DNA from: Andrena cerasifolii
Taxonomy: Eukaryota > Arthropoda > Insecta > Hymenoptera > Andrenidae
Assembly: GCF_050908995.1 (NCBI RefSeq)
Contig: NW_027484921.1
Location: 1 to 64,000, forward strand
DNA length: 64,000 nucleotides
Direction of reading: 5' to 3'
Positions within the stretch are counted from its first letter, which is position 1, and each line of letters starts with the position of its first letter. Positions 11,396 through 23,602 of this stretch are shown here, piece after piece. The notes under the pieces were generated by a model. It saw only the letters and a list, made by a program, of their open reading frames with translations. It was not told the DNA's origin and searched no databases. A program made the translations under genes and the position numbers.

Positions 11396-14300
11396 AGTTT
11401 TTCGATATAAGTTTTTCAATATCGGTTCTAATATCGGTTTCAATATCGGTTTTTCAATATCGGTTTTTCAATATTTGTTTTTCAATATGTGTTTTTCAAT
11501 ATCGGTTTTTCAATATCGGTTTTTCAATATCGGTTTTTCAATATCAGTTTTTCGATATAAGTTTTTCAATATCGGTTCTAATATCGGTTTCAATATCGGT
11601 TTTTCAATATCGGTTTTGCAATATCAGTTTTTCGATATAGGTTTTTCAATATCGGTTTTTCAATATCGGTTTTTCAATATCGGTTTTGCAATATCGGTTT
11701 TGCAATATCAGTTTTTCGATATAGGTTTTTCAATATCGGTTTTTCAATATCGGTTTTTCAATATCGGTTTTTCAATATCGGTTTTTCAATATCGGTTTTT
11801 CCATATCGGTTTTTCAATGTTTGTTTTTCAATATCGGTTTTTCAATATCGGTTTTTCAATATCGGTTTTTCAATATCGGTTTTGCAATATCAGTTTTTCG
11901 ATATAGCTTTTTCAATATCGGTTTTTCAATATCGGTTTTTCAATATTTGTTTTTCAATATCGGTTTTTCATTATCGGTTCTAATATCGGATTCAATATCG
12001 GTTTTTCAATATCGGTTTTGCAATATCAGTTTTTCGATATAGGTTTTTCAATATCGGTTTTTCAATATCGGTTTTTGAATATCGGTTTTTCAATATCGGT
12101 TTTTCAATATCGGTTCTAATATCGGATTCAATATCGGTTTTTCAATATCGGTTTTGCAATATCAGTTTTTCGATATAGGTTTTTCAATATCGGTTCTAAT
12201 ATCGGATTCAATATCGGTTTTTGAATATCGGTTCTAATATCGGATTCAATATCGGTTTTTCAATATCGGTTTTTCAATATCGGTTTTTCAATATCGGTTT
12301 TTCAATATCGGTTTTTCAATATCGGTTAATCAATATCGGTTTTTCAATATCGGTTCTAATATCGGATTCAATATCGGTTTTTGAATATCGGTGCTAATAT
12401 CGGATGCAATATCGGTTTTTCAATATCGGTTTTGCAATATCAGTTTTTCGATATAAGTTTTTCAATATTGTTTTTTCGATATCGGTTTTTCAATATCGGT
12501 TTTGCAATATCGGTTTCAATATCGGTTTTTCAATATCGGTTTTGCAATATCAGTTTTGCGATATAAGTTTTTCAATATCGGTTCTAATATCGGTTTCAAT
12601 ATCGGTTTTTCAATATCGGTTTTCGATATAAGTTTTTCAATATCGGTTTTTGAATATCGGTTCTAATATCGGATTCAATATTTGTTTTTCAATATCGGTT
12701 TTGCAATATCAGTTTTTCGATATAAGTTTTTCAATATTGGTTTTTCTATATCGGTTTTTCAATATCGGTTTTGCAATATCGGTTTCAATATCGGTTTTTC
12801 AATATCGGTTTTTCAATATCAGTTTTTCGATATCAGTTTTTCAATATTTGTTTTTCAATATCGGTTTCAATATCGGTTTTTCAATATCGGGCTTTCAATA
12901 TCAGTTTTTCGATATCAGATTTTCAACATTTGTTCTCCAATATCGGTTTTTCAATATCGGTTTTTGAATATCGATTTCAATATCGGTTTTTCAATATCGG
13001 TTTTTCAATATCAGTTTTTCAATATTTGGTTTTCAATATCGGTTTTTGAATATCGGTTTTTGAATATCGGTTCTAATATCGGTTTCAATATCGGTTTTTG
13101 AATATCGGTTTTGCAATATCAGTTTTTCAATATCGGTTTTTGAATATCGGTTTCAATATCGGTTTTTCAATATCGGTTTTTCAATATCAGTTTTTCGATA
13201 TCAGTTTTTCAATATTTGTTTTTCAATATCGGTTTTTCAATATCGGTTTTTCAATATCGGTTTTTCAATATCGGTTTTTCAATATCGGTTTTTCAATATC
13301 GGTTTTTCAATATCGGTTTTTCAATATCGGTTTTTCAATATCGGTTCTAATATCGGATTCAATATCGGTTTTTGAATATCGGTTCTAATATCGGATTCAA
13401 TATCGGTTTTGCAATATCAGTTTTTCGATATAGGTTTTTCAATATCGGTTTTTCAATATCGGTTTTTCAATATCGGTTTTTCAATATCGGTTTTTCAATA
13501 TCGGTTTTTCAATATCGGTTTTTCAATATTTGTTTTTCAATATGTGTTTTTCAATATCGGTTTTTCAATATCGGTTTTTCAATATCGGTTTTTCAATATC
13601 AGTTTTTCGATATCAGTTTTTCAATATTTGTTTTTCAATATCGGTTTTTCAATATCGGTTCTAATATCGGATTCAATATCGGTTTTTCAATATCGGTTTT
13701 TCAATATCGGTTTTTCAATATCGGTTTTTCAATATCAGTTTTTCGATATCAGTTTTTCAATATTTGTTTTTCAATATCGGTTTCAATATCGGTTTTTCAA
13801 TATCGGGCTTTCAATATCAGTTTTTCGATATCAGATTTTCAACATTTGTTCTCCAATATCGGTTTTTCAATATCAGTTTTTCAATATTTGTTTTTCAATA
13901 TCGGTTTTTAAATATCGGTTCTAATATCGGATTCAATATCGGTTTTTGAATATCGGTTCTAATATCGGATTCAATATTTGTTTTTCAATATCGGTTTTGC
14001 AATATCAGTTTTTCGATATAGGTTTTTCAATATCGGTTTTTCAATATCGGTTTTTCAATATCGGTTTTTCAATATCGGTTTTTCAATATTTGTTTTTCAA
14101 TATGTGTTTTTCAATATCGGTTTTTCAATATCGGTTTTTCAATATCGGTTTTTCAATATCAGTTTTTCGATATAAGTTTTTCAATATCGGTTCTAATATC
14201 GGTTTCAATATCGGTTTTTCAATATCGGTTTTTCAATATCGGTTTTTCAATATCGGTTTTTCAATATCGGTTTTTCAATATCAGTTTTTCAATATTTGTT

Positions 14301-14510
14301 TTTCAATATCGGTTTTTGAATATCGGTTCTAATATCGGATTCAATATCGGTTTTTGAATATCGGTTCTAATATCGGATTCAATATTTGTTTTTCAATATC
14401 GGTTTTGCAATATCAGTTTTTCGATATAAGTTTTTCAATATTGGTTTTTCTATATCGGTTTTTCAATATCAGTTTTTCGATATAAGTTTTTCAATATCGG
14501 TTCTAATATC
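11368..14510 (+). repeat. About 3.14-kb higher-order unit, copy 1
   Basis: Landmarks recur about 3.1 kb to the right. Examples are AATATGTG (11,486 and 14,629), the TTTCCATATC unit followed by CAATGTTTG, GGTTAATCAATATC (12,325 and 15,441), the 13-bp unit (12,618 and 15,733) and the TGTTCTCCAATATC blocks. The offset steps through 3,143, 3,115, 3,129, 3,115 and 3,077 bp, consistent with gain or loss of whole units (14, 28 and 38 bp). The edges are approximate. The junction near 14,510, GGTTCTAATATC directly before a canonical 14-mer, is an unusual order and may be the recombination point. Confidence 0.8.
12618..12630 (+). repeat. 13-bp odd-length unit GGTTTTCGATATA
   Basis: It has one T fewer than the 14-bp form. 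It is the first register shift in the window and is carried along in both duplicates of its segment. Confidence 0.93.
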
Positions 14511-17500
14511 GGTTTTTCAATATCGGTTTTTCAATATCAGTTTTTCGATATAAGTTTTTCAATATCGGTTCTAATATCGGTTTCAATATCGGTTTTTCAA
14601 TATCGGTTTTTCAATATTTGTTTTTCAATATGTGTTTTTCAATATCGGTTTTTCAATATCGGTTTTTCAATATCGGTTTTTCAATATCAGTTTTTCGATA
14701 TAAGTTTTTCAATATCGGTTCTAATATCGGTTTCAATATCGGTTTTTCAATATCGGTTTTGCAATATCAGTTTTTCGATATAGGTTTTTCAATATCGGTT
14801 TTTCAATATCGGTTTTTCAATATCGGTTTTGCAATATCGGTTTTGCAATATCAGTTTTTCGATATAGGTTTTTCAATATCGGTTTTTCAATATCGGTTTT
14901 TCAATATCGGTTTTTCAATATCGGTTTTTCAATATCGGTTTTTCCATATCGGTTTTTCAATGTTTGTTTTTCAATATCGGTTTTTCAATATCGGTTTTTC
15001 AATATCGGTTTTTCAATATCGGTTTTGCAATATCAGTTTTTCGATATAGCTTTTTCAATATCGGTTTTTCAATATCGGTTTTTCAATATTTGTTTTTCAA
15101 TATCGGTTTTTCATTATCGGTTCTAATATCGGATTCAATATCGGTTTTTCAATATCGGTTTTGCAATATCAGTTTTTCGATATAGGTTTTTCAATATCGG
15201 TTTTTCAATATCGGTTTTTGAATATCGGTTTTTCAATATCGGTTCTAATATCGGATTCAATATCGGTTTTTCAATATCGGTTTTGCAATATCAGTTTTTC
15301 GATATAGGTTTTTCAATATCGGTTCTAATATCGGATTCAATATCGGTTTTTGAATATCGGTTCTAATATCGGATTCAATATCGGTTTTTCAATATCGGTT
15401 TTTCAATATCGGTTTTTCAATATCGGTTTTTCAATATCGGTTAATCAATATCGGTTTTTCAATATCGGTTCTAATATCGGATTCAATATCGGTTTTTGAA
15501 TATCGGTGCTAATATCGGATGCAATATCGGTTTTTCAATATCGGTTTTGCAATATCAGTTTTTCGATATAAGTTTTTCAATATTGTTTTTTCGATATCGG
15601 TTTTTCAAAATCGGTTTTGCAATATCGGTTTCAATATCGGTTTTTCAATATCGGTTTTGCAATATCAGTTTTGCGATATAAGTTTTTCAATATCGGTTCT
15701 AATATCGGTTTCAATATCGGTTTTTCAATATCGGTTTTCGATATAAGTTTTTCAATATCGGTTTTTGAATATCGGTTCTAATATCGGATTCAATATTTGT
15801 TTTTCAATATCGGTTTTGCAATATCAGTTTTTCGATATAAGTTTTTCAATATTGGTTTTTCTATATCGGTTTTTCAATATCGGTTTTGCAATATCGGTTT
15901 CAATATCGGTTTTTCAATATCGGTTTTTCAATATCAGTTTTTCGATATCAGTTTTTCAATATTTGTTTTTCAATATCGGTTTCAATATCGGTTTTTCAAT
16001 ATCGGGCTTTCAATATCAGTTTTTCGATATCAGATTTTCAACATTTGTTCTCCAATATCGGTTTTTCAATATCGGTTTTTGAATATCGATTTCAATATCG
16101 GTTTTTCAATATCGGTTTTTCAATATCAGTTTTTCAATATTTGGTTTTCAATATCGGTTTTTGAATATCGGTTTTTGAATATCGGTTTTTGAATATCGGT
16201 TCTAATATCGGTTTCAATATCGGTTTTTGAATATCGGTTTTGCAATATCAGTTTTTCAATATCGGTTTTTGAATATCGGTTTCAATATCGGTTTTTCAAT
16301 ATCGGTTTTTCAATATCAGTTTTTCGATATCAGTTTTTCAATATTTGTTTTTCAATATCGGTTTTTCAATATCGGTTTTTCAATATCGGTTTTTCAATAT
16401 CGGTTTTTCAATATCGGTTTTTCAATATCGGTTTTTCAATATCGGTTTTTCAATATCGGTTTTTGAATATCGGTTCTAATATCGGATTCAATATCGGTTT
16501 TTGAATATCGGTTCTAATATCGGATTCAATATCGGTTTTGCAATATCAGTTTTTCGATATAGGTTTTTCAATATCGGTTTTTCAATATCGGTTTTTCAAT
16601 ATCGGTTTTTCAATATCGGTTTTTCAATATCGGTTTTTCAATATTTGTTTTTCAATATGTGTTTTTCAATATCGGTTTTTCAATATCGGTTTTTCAATAT
16701 CGGTTTTTCAATATCAGTTTTTCGATATCAGTTTTTCAATATTTGTTTTTCAATATCGGTTTTTCAATATCGGTTCTAATATCGGATTCAATATCGGTTT
16801 TTCAATATCGGTTTTTCAATATCGGTTTTTCAATATCGGTTTTTCAATATCAGTTTTTCGATATCAGTTTTTCAATATTTGTTTTTCAATATCGGTTTCA
16901 ATATCGGTTTTTCAATATCGGGCTTTCAATATCAGTTTTTCGATATCAGATTTTCAACATTTGTTCTCCAATATCGGTTTTTCAATATCAGTTTTTCAAT
17001 ATTTGTTTTTCAATATCGGTTTTTAAATATCGGTTCTAATATCGGATTCAATATTTGTTTTTCAATATCGGTTTTGCAATATCAGTTTTTCGATATAGGT
17101 TTTTCAATATCGGTTTTTCAATATCGGTTTTTCAATATCGGTTTTTCAATATCGGTTTTTCAATATTTGTTTTTCAATATGTGTTTTTCAATATCGGTTT
17201 TTCAATATCGGTTTTTCAATATCGGTTTTTCAATATCAGTTTTTCGATATAAGTTTTTCAATATCGGTTCTAATATCGGTTTCAATATCGGTTTTTCAAT
17301 ATCGGTTTTTCAATATCGGTTTTTCAATATCGGTTTTTCAATATCGGTTTTTCAATATCAGTTTTTCAATATTTGTTTTTCAATATCGGTTTTTGAATAT
17401 CGGTTCTAATATCGGATTCAATATCGGTTTTTGAATATCGGTTCTAATATCGGATTCAATATTTGTTTTTCAATATCGGTTTTGCAATATCAGTTTTTCG

Positions 17501-17590
17501 ATATAAGTTTTTCAATATTGGTTTTTCTATATCGGTTTTTCAATATCAGTTTTTCGATATAAGTTTTTCAATATCGGTTCTAATATCGGT
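14511..17590 (+). repeat. About 3.1-kb higher-order unit, copy 2
   Basis: This is the adjacent direct repeat of 11368-14510. It ends where the order after a GGTTCTAATATC changes to GGTTTCAATATC plus GGGTTTTCAATATC (about 17,590-17,620). One private substitution is CAAAATC near 15,607. Compared with copy 1 it lacks one 38-bp step (a 14-mer plus two 12-mers) near 17,040. Confidence 0.78.
15733..15745 (+). repeat. 13-bp odd-length unit, duplicate
   Basis: It has the same sequence as the unit at 12618, exactly 3,115 bp away. It is inherited by duplication and not a second mutation. Confidence 0.93.
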
Positions 17591-19191
17591 TTCAATATCG
17601 GTTTTTCAATATCGGGTTTTCAATATCGGTTTTTCAATATCGGTTTTTCAATATCGGTTTTTCAATATCAGTTTTTCGATATAAGTTTTTCAATATCGGT
17701 TCTAATATCGGTTTCAATATCGGTTTTTCAATATCGGTTTTTCAATATCGGTTTTTCAATATTTGTTTTTCAATATGTGTTTTTCAATATCGGTTTTTCA
17801 ATATCGGTTTTTCAATATCGGTTTTTCAATATCAGTTTTTCGATATAAGTTTTTCAATATCGGTTCTAATATCGGTTTCAATATCGGTTTTTCAATATCG
17901 GTTTTGCAATATCAGTTTTTCGATATAGGTTTTTCAATATCGGTTTTTCAATATCGGTTTTTCAATATCGGTTTTGCAATATCGGTTTTGCAATATCAGT
18001 TTTTCGATATAGGTTTTTCAATATCGGTTTTTCAATATCGGTTTTTCAATATCGGTTTTTCAATATCGGTTTTTCAATATCGGTTTTTCCATATCGGTTT
18101 TTCAATATTTGTTTTTCAATATCGGTTTTTCAATATCGGTTTTTCAATATCGGTTTTGCAATATCAGTTTTTCGATATAGCTTTTTCAATATCGGTTTTT
18201 CAATATCGGTTTTTCAATATTTGTTTTTCAATATCGGTTTTTCAATATCGGTTCTAATATCGGATTCAATATCGGTTTTTCAATATCGGTTTTGCAATAT
18301 CAGTTTTTCGATATAGGTTTTTCAATATCGGTTTTTCAATATCGGTTTTTGAATATCGGTTTTTCAATATCGGTTTTTCAATATCGGTTCTAATATCGGA
18401 TTCAATATCGGTTTTTCAATATCGGTTTTGCAATATCAGTTTTTCAATATCGGTTTTTCAATATCAGTTTTTCAATACTTGTTTTTGAATATCGGTTTTT
18501 GAATATCGGTTCTAATATCGGATTCAATATCGGTTTTTGAATATCGGTTCTAATATCGGATTCAATATTTGTTTTTCAATATCGGTTTTGCAATATCAGT
18601 TTTTCGATATAGGTTTTTCAATATCGGTTTTTCAATATCGGTTTTTCAATATCGGTTTTTCAATATCGGATTCAATATCGGTTTTTGAATATCGGTGCTA
18701 ATATCGGATGCAATATCGGTTTTTCAATATCGGTTTTGCAATATCAGTTTTTCAATATCAGTTTTTCAATATTTGTTTTTCAATATCGGTTTTTAAATAT
18801 CGGTTCTAATATCGGATTCAATATCGGTTTTTGAATATCGGTTCTAATATCGGATTCAATATTTGTTTTTCAATATCGGTTTTGCAATATCAGTTTTTCG
18901 ATATAGGTTTTTCAATATCGGTTTTTCAATATCGGTTTTTCAATATCGGTTTTTCAATATCGGTTTTTCAATATCGGTTTTTCAATATTTGTTTTTCAAT
19001 ATGTGTTTTTCAATATCGGTTTTTCAATATCGGTTTTTCAATATCGGTTTTTCAATATCAGTTTTTCGATATAAGTTTTTCAATATCGGTTCTAATATCG
19101 GTTTCAATATCGGTTTTTCAATATCGGTTTTTCAATATCGGTTTTTCAATATCAGTTTTTCAATATTTGTTTTTCAATATCGGTTTTTAAA
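16460..19191 (+). repeat. 7.1-7.2-kb-offset segmental duplication, left copy
   Basis: The order matches 23603-26386, with the offset growing from 7,143 to 7,181 to 7,195 bp. The two steps are 38 bp (a GGTTTTTGAATATC plus two 12-mers, near 17,040) and 14 bp (one unit). Identity is otherwise very high across about 2.7 kb. Confidence 0.85.
17640..18440 (+). repeat. Partial third copy of the 3.1-kb unit
   Basis: Unit order follows the beginning of the 3.1-kb unit at an offset of about 3,145 bp from copy 2: AATATGTG, the GATATAGG runs, TTTCCATATC and the GATATAGCTTTTTC step. It then diverges near 18,440. CAATATTTG replaces the CAATGTTTG of the first two copies, so this copy keeps the presumed older state. 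Confidence 0.7.
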
Positions 19192-19224
19192 TATCGGTTC
19201 TAATATCGGATTCAATATCGGTTT

Positions 19225-19676
19225 TTGAATATCGGTTCTAATATCGGATTCAATATTTGTTTTTCAATATCGGTTTTGCAATATCAGTTTTTCGATATAG
19301 GTTTTTCAATATCGGTTTTTCAATATCGGTTTTTCAATATCGGTTTTTCAATATCAGTTTTTCAATATTTGTTTTTCAATATCGGTTTTTCAATATCGGT
19401 TCTAATATCGGATTCAATATCGGTTTTTCAATATCGGTTTTTCAATATTTGTTTTTCAATATCGGTTTTTCAATATCGGTTTTTCAATATCGGTTTTTCA
19501 ATATCAGTTTTTCAATATTGTTTTTTCGATATCGGTTTTTCAATATCGGTTTCAATATCGGTTTTTCAATATCGGTTTTTCAATATCGGTTTTTCAATAT
19601 CAGTTTTTCAATATTTGTTTTTCAATATCGGTTTTTAAATATCGGTTCTAATATCGGATTCAATATCGGTTTTTGA
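19225..19676 (+). repeat. Four-copy 452-bp block, copy 3
   Basis: Its unit order matches copy 2. It is followed by a divergent stretch (19,780-20,080) in which the AATATGTG junction occurs twice, 63 bp apart (about 19,865 and 19,922), a local expansion not seen in the other copies. Confidence 0.83.
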
Positions 19677-21106
19677 ATATCGGTTCTAATATCGGATTCA
19701 ATATTTGTTTTTCAATATCGGTTTTGCAATATCAGTTTTTCGATATAGGTTTTTCAATATCGGTTTTTCAATATCGGTTTTTCAATATCGGTTCTAATAT
19801 CGGTTTCAATATCGGTTTTTCAATATCGGTTTTTCAATATCGGTTTTTCAATATTTGTTTTTCAATATGTGTTTTTCAATATCGGTTTTTCAATATCGGT
19901 TTTTCAATATTTGTTTTTCAATATGTGTTTTTCAATATCGGTTTTTCAATATCGGTTTTTCAATATCGGTTTTTCAATATCAGTTTTTCGATATAAGTTT
20001 TTCAATATCGGTTCTAATATCGGTTTCAATATCGGTTTTTCAATATCGGTTTTGCAATATCAGTTTTTCGATATAGGTTTTTCAATATCGGTTTTTCAAT
20101 ATCGGTTTTTCAATATCGGTTTTGCAATATCGGTTTTGCAATATCAGTTTTTCGATATAGGTTTTTCAATATCGGTTTTTCAATATCGGTTTTTCAATAT
20201 CGGTTTTTCAATATCGGTTTTTCCATATCGGTTTTTCAATATTTGTTTTTCAATATCGGTTTTTCAATATCGGTTTTTCAATATCGGTTTTGCAATATCA
20301 GTTTTTCGATATAGCTTTTTCAATATCGGTTTTTCAATATCGGTTTTTCAATATTTGTTTTTCAATATCGGTTTTTCAATATCGGTTTTTCAATATCAGT
20401 TTTTCGATATAAGTTTTTCAATATCGGTTCTAATATCGGTTTCAATATCGGTTTTTCAATATCGGGTTTTCAATATCGGTTTTTCAATATCGGTTTTTCA
20501 ATATCAGTTTTTCAATACTTGTTTTTCAATATCGGTTTTTGAATATCGGTTCTAATATCGGAATCAATATCGGTTTTTCAATATCGGTTTTTCAATATCG
20601 GTTTTGCAATATCGGTTTCAATATCGGGTTTTCAATATCGGTTTTTCAATATCAGTTTTTCGATATCAGTTTTTCAATATTTGTTTTTCAATATCGGTTT
20701 CAATATCGGTTTTTCAATATCGGGCTTTCAATTTCAGTTTTTCGATATCAGTTTTTCAACATTTGTTCTCCAATATCGGTTTTTCAATATCGGTTTTTGA
20801 ATATCGGTTCTAATATCGGTTTCAATATCGGTTTTTGAATATCCGTTTTGCAATATCAGTTTTTCAATATCGGTTTTTGAATATCGGTTTTTGAATATCG
20901 GTTTTTGAATATCGGTTTTTGAATATCGGTTTCAATATCGGTTTTTCAATATCGGTTTTTCAATATCAGTTTTTCGATATAGGTTTTTCAATATCGGTTT
21001 TTCAATATCGGTTTTTCAATATCGGTTTTTCAATATCGGTTTTTCAATATCGGATTCAATATCGGTTTTTGAATATCGGTTCTAATATCGGATTCAATAT
21101 CGGTTT

Positions 21107-21558
21107 TTGAATATCGGTTCTAATATCGGATTCAATATTTGTTTTTCAATATCGGTTTTTCAATATCAGTTTTTCGATATAGGTTTTTCAATATCGGTTT
21201 TTCAATATCGGTTTTTCAATATCGGTTTTTCAATATCAGTTTTTCAATATTTGTTTTTCAATATCGGTTTTTCAATATCGGTTCTAATATCGGATTCAAT
21301 ATCGGTTTTTCAATATCGGTTTTTCAATATTTGTTTTTCAATATCGGTTTTTCAATATCGGTTTTTCAATATCGGTTTTTCAATATCAGTTTTTCAATAT
21401 TGTTTTTTCGATATCGGTTTTTCAATATCGGTTTCAATATCGGTTTTTCAATATCGGTTTTTCAATATCGGTTTTTCAATATCAGTTTTTCAATATTTGT
21501 TTTTCAATATCGGTTTTTAAATATCGGTTCTAATATCGGATTCAATATCGGTTTTTGA
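21107..21558 (+). repeat. Four-copy 452-bp block, copy 4
   Basis: This copy lies 1,882 bp after copy 3. One early GGTTTTGCAATATC unit of the other copies is GGTTTTTCAATATC here (about 21,150). It lies at the start of the duplication with offset 10,304 bp. Confidence 0.83.
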
Positions 21559-22907
21559 ATATCGGTTCTAATATCGGATTCAATATTTGTTTTTCAATAT
21601 CGGTTTTGCAATATCAGTTTTTCGATATAGGTTTTTCAATATCGGTTTTTCAATATCGGTTTTTCAATATCGGTTTTTCAATATCGGTTTTTCAATATCA
21701 GTTTTTCGATATAAGTTTTTCAATATCGGTTCTAATATCGGTTTCAATATCGGTTTTTCAATATCGGTTTTTCAATATTTGTTTTTCAATATGTGTTTTT
21801 CAATATCGGTTTTTCAATATCGGTTTTTCAATATCGGTTTTTCAATATCAGTTTTTCGATATAAGTTTTTCAATATCGGTTCTAATATCGGTTTCAATAT
21901 CGGTTTTTCAATATCGGTTTTGCAATATCAGTTTTTCGATATAGGTTTTTCAATATCGGTTTTTCAATATCGGTTTTTCAATATCGGTTTTGCAATATCG
22001 GTTTTGCAATATCAGTTTTTCGATATAGGTTTTTCAATATCGGTTTTTCAATATCGGTTTTTCAATATCGGTTTTTCAATATCGGTTTTTCAATATCGGT
22101 TTTTCCATATCGGTTTTTCAATGTTTGTTTTTCAATATCGGTTTTTCAATATCGGTTTTTCAATATCGGTTTTTCAATATCGGTTTTGCAATATCAGTTT
22201 TTCGATATAGCTTTTTCAATATCGGTTTTTCAATATCGGTTTTTCAATATTTGTTTTTCAATATCGGTTTTTCAATATCGGTTCTAATATCGGATTCAAT
22301 ATCGGTTTTTCAATATCGGTTTTGCAATATCAGTTTTTCGATATAGGTTTTTCAATATCGGTTTTTCAATATCGGTTTTTGAATATCGGTTTTTCAATAT
22401 CGGTTTTTCAATATCGGTTCTAATATCGGATTCAATATCGGTTTTTCAATATCGGTTTTGCAATATCAGTTTTTCGATATAGGTTTTCCAATATCGGTTC
22501 TAATATCGGATTCAATATCGGTTTTTGAATATCGGTTCTAATATCGGATTCAATATCGGTTTTTCAATATCGGTTTTTCAATATCGGTTTTTCAATATCG
22601 GTTTTTCAATATCGGTTAATCAATATCGGTTTTTCAATATCGGTTCTAATATCGGATTCAATATCGGTTTTTGAATATCGGTGCTAATATCGGGTGCAAT
22701 ATCGGTTTTTCAATATCGGTTTTGCAATATCAGTTTTTCGATATAAGTTTTTCAATATTGTTTTTTCGATATCGGTTTTTCAATATCGGTTTTGCAATAT
22801 CGGTTTCAATATCGGTTTTTCAATATCGGTTTTGCAATATCAGTTTTGCGATATAAGTTTTTCAATATCGGTTCTAATATCGGTTTCAATATCGGTTTTT
22901 CAATATC

Positions 22908-22920
22908 GGTTTTCGATATA
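22908..22920 (+). repeat. 13-bp odd-length unit, second duplicate
   Basis: This third copy lies 10,290 bp from the first and confirms the shared origin of the 10.8-13.0 and 21.1-23.3 kb segments. Confidence 0.93.
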
Positions 22921-23602
22921 AGTTTTTCAATATCGGTTTTTGAATATCGGTTCTAATATCGGATTCAATATTTGTTTTTCAATATCGGTTTTGCAATATC
23001 AGTTTTTCGATATAAGTTTTTCAATATTGGTTTTTCTATATCGGTTTTTCAATATCGGTTTTGCAATATCGGTTTCAATATCGGTTTTTCAATATCGGTT
23101 TTTCAATATCAGTTTTTCGATATCAGTTTTTCAATATTTGTTTTTCAATATCGGTTTCAATATCGGTTTTTCAATATCGGGCTTTCAATATCAGTTTTTC
23201 GATATCAGATTTTCAACATTTGTTCTCCAATATCGGTTTTTCAATATCGGTTTTTGAATATCGATTTCAATATCGGTTTTTCAATATCGGTTTTTCAATA
23301 TCAGTTTTTCAATATTTGGTTTTCAATATCGGTTTTTGAATATCGGTTCTAATATCGGTTTCAATATCGGTTTTTGAATATCGGTTTTGCAATATCAGTT
23401 TTTCAATATCGGTTTTTCAATATCGGTTTTTGAATATCGATTTCAATATCGGTTTTTCAATATCGGTTTTTCAATATCAGTTTTTCAATATTTGGTTTTC
23501 AATATCGGTTTTTGAATATCGGTTCTAATATCGGTTTCAATATCGGTTTTTGAATATCGGTTTTGCAATATCAGTTTTTCAATATCGGTTTTTGAATATC
23601 GG

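Larger units (their letters stand above)
10768..13046 (+). repeat. 10.3-kb-offset segmental duplication, left copy
   Basis: This matches 21072-23336 at an offset of 10,304 bp, falling to 10,290 bp after about 12.3 kb (loss of one 14-bp unit). Rare shared landmarks are CAATGTTTG, GGTTAATCAATATC, the 13-bp unit, AGTTTTGCGATATA and TTTTTCTATATC. The left copy has CATTATC near 11,970 where the right copy is consensus. Confidence 0.82.
21072..23336 (+). repeat. 10.3-kb-offset segmental duplication, right copy
   Basis: This is the partner of 10768-13046. Private differences include GGGTGCAATATC for GGATGCAATATC near 22,694 and GGTTTTCCAATATC near 22,485. Its right end runs into local repeats (23,260-23,600) in which the GATTTC - TGGTTTTCAATATC group occurs twice, about 180 bp apart. 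Confidence 0.82.
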
